Shown piece by piece: positions 6,315 to 7,416 of a stretch of DNA of 7,416 nt (the first letter of the stretch is position 1; each line of letters opens with the position of its first letter). The DNA is from Promethearchaeota archaeon (GTDB taxonomy: Archaea > Asgardarchaeota > Lokiarchaeia > Sigyniarchaeales > Promethearchaeaceae). The position numbers were made by a program, and so were the translations under genes. The notes below the pieces were generated by a model. It was not told the origin of the DNA and did not search any database. It was given only the letters and a program-made list of their open reading frames with translations. Location of the stretch: assembly GCA_014729055.1 (NCBI GenBank), contig WJKO01000414.1, forward strand, positions 1 through 7,416, in the 5' to 3' direction.

Positions 6315-7416
6315 TTAAAGATGAGAAACCTTGGAAAGAAATTTTGGCGTATCGCAGTTTATTCCTTGTATTGCTGCGATTTCAACAACTAATAGCTGAA
6401 CCGGGATAATTGAAAAAATAGGGCGAAATACATCGTTGCATTCAGGAATATCTATGGACATATCCAACAATTCAATTACATCAGTCGGATTTTTAATCCC
6501 TAATACAGTTACACCCCTATCCACTAGACGTTCTACCAGTTTTAATACATCATTATAACGGGATGTCGCCTCCGAATCTGGAAAAATACATAACACAAAC
6601 GCTGAATGTGATTCTGCTAGAGTTATGGGACCATGCGGAAATTCTGCCGTCGAAAATGCTTGCGCAAAGATTCTCGCACCTTCTTTAAGTTTAAGTGCTG
6701 CTTCTAAACAGTTAGCATATTGCGGTCCGGTTCCAATCACAAATGCGTTCTGTGCAAATTTAAAATAGGGGGCTATATCTCTGATTTGTTTGCGATATCT
6801 CGGTAATATCAACTCAATTAACTTTGGCAGTGCTTTCAATTCATCCCAAAGCATTTCATACTGCTCGGAATTGATAGTTCCCCGTAATTCAGCAAGCTCC
6901 ACAGATAAAGCCGTTAAAGTCGCTAATTGCGAAACATAGGTTTTTGTTGCAAGAACTGATTTTTCCTTTCCGGCATAGGTTAATAATGTTCTATCCTTTC
7001 CCACGATCTTTACCAAATTGCTTTCTTCTTCATTGGTTAAAGCTATAACATAAGCCCCCTTCTCAGCGGCTTTTGTTGCAGCATAAAGCGTTAATTCTGA
7101 TTCACCCGATTGGGAAATACATATACAGCAATGTTTCTCGGCAATAATCGGTTCAATCAAATACGGAAACTCTGGAGCAAGCTCGCAATGTGTAGGATAA
7201 TGTGCCAATTGGCTAAACCAATACGTGCTTACTAATCCTGCATGGTATGAAGTTCCAGATCCGAAACAATAAATACTCTTAATCGTTGTATTATTAACAA
7301 TTTCTTCTGCAATATTGCGTATTCGTTTTCTGTTATTTTTAACAATTATAGTACGTCTTATAGCCTCTGGTATTTCCCAGATCTCCTCTAAAGTGAACTT
7401 TCCTAACTCTAAAAGA
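6315..7416 (-). CDS. Glucosamine-6-phosphate synthase-like isomerase (double SIS), 5' end cut by window
   Basis: The visible 366 residues form a complete two-SIS-domain isomerase unit like the C-terminal half of GlmS, which makes glucosamine-6-phosphate from fructose-6-phosphate. Numbering from the window edge, a linker-like segment (FTLEEIWEIPEAIRRT, 7-22) precedes SIS1. SIS1 carries GSGTSYHAG (52-60) and the phosphate-binding SQSGE (101-105), then an AG.E..VLATK.Y..QL stretch. SIS2 has ALKLKE with E245, PHGP with H261, and a C-terminus (DTPKFLSKVSHL) with K362. These match E. coli GlmS Glu488, His504 and Lys603; the Glu-to-His spacing of 16 is identical. Between them E. coli YIHAEAY is replaced by RIFAQAF. 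The frame is open to the window end, so whether a glutaminase domain (true GlmS) lies upstream cannot be seen. A stand-alone SIS aminosugar isomerase or deaminase (GlmD/AgaS-like) is the alternative. The TTG at 7208 is not the start, because SIS1 motifs lie before it. Confidence 0.85.
   Translation of the reverse strand, partial: LLELGKFTLEEIWEIPEAIRRTIIVKNNRKRIRNIAEEIVNNTTIKSIYCFGSGTSYHAGLVSTYWFSQLAHYPTHCELAPEFPYLIEPIIAEKHCCICISQSGESELTLYAATKAAEKGAYVIALTNEEESNLVKIVGKDRTLLTYAGKEKSVLATKTYVSQLATLTALSVELAELRGTINSEQYEMLWDELKALPKLIELILPRYRKQIRDIAPYFKFAQNAFVIGTGPQYANCLEAALKLKEGARIFAQAFSTAEFPHGPITLAESHSAFVLCIFPDSEATSRYNDVLKLVERLVDRGVTVLGIKNPTDVIELLDMSIDIPECNDVFRPIFSIIPVQLLVVEIAAIQGINCDTPKFLSKVSHL

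Noticed and set aside
7206..7208. TTG as start of the SIS-domain protein
   Set aside because: The same frame continues to the window end and encodes the SIS1 motif GSGTSYHAG upstream of it.

Overview
This 7.4 kb AT-rich window most likely comes from an archaeon. The first gene is the rare 'type-2' (methanogen-type) seryl-tRNA synthetase. Several genes also have TATA-like boxes about 25 bp before their start codons with no Shine-Dalgarno sequence, the usual archaeal leaderless arrangement. An Asgard archaeon or a methanogen-related lineage would fit, but the sequence alone does not decide which.

Layout, left to right: (1) the 3' two-thirds of a type-2 seryl-tRNA synthetase gene on the + strand, cut by the window start; (2) a + strand 12-helix major facilitator (DHA1/TetA-like) exporter behind a strong TATA box; (3) on the - strand, two adjacent paralogous nine-helix membrane proteins of the drug/metabolite transporter superfamily (EamA/NIPA-like), 6 bp apart and reading leftwards; (4) divergent from that pair across an 81-bp promoter region, a + strand gene for a soluble protein of unknown function, perhaps DUF2299-like; (5) on the - strand, an unrecognised seven-helix membrane protein with its own leaderless promoter; (6) the isomerase (double SIS) half of a glucosamine-6-phosphate synthase-like enzyme on the - strand, cut by the window end.

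No single pathway links these genes. Housekeeping functions (tRNA charging, amino-sugar phosphate synthesis) flank a block of membrane proteins. The clearest functional unit is the tandem transporter pair, probably one transcript and possibly one heteromeric transporter. The soluble protein divergent from it may share control. No RNA gene, CRISPR array, insertion sequence or phage gene is visible. Apart from the open window ends, no intergenic stretch exceeds about 155 bases.
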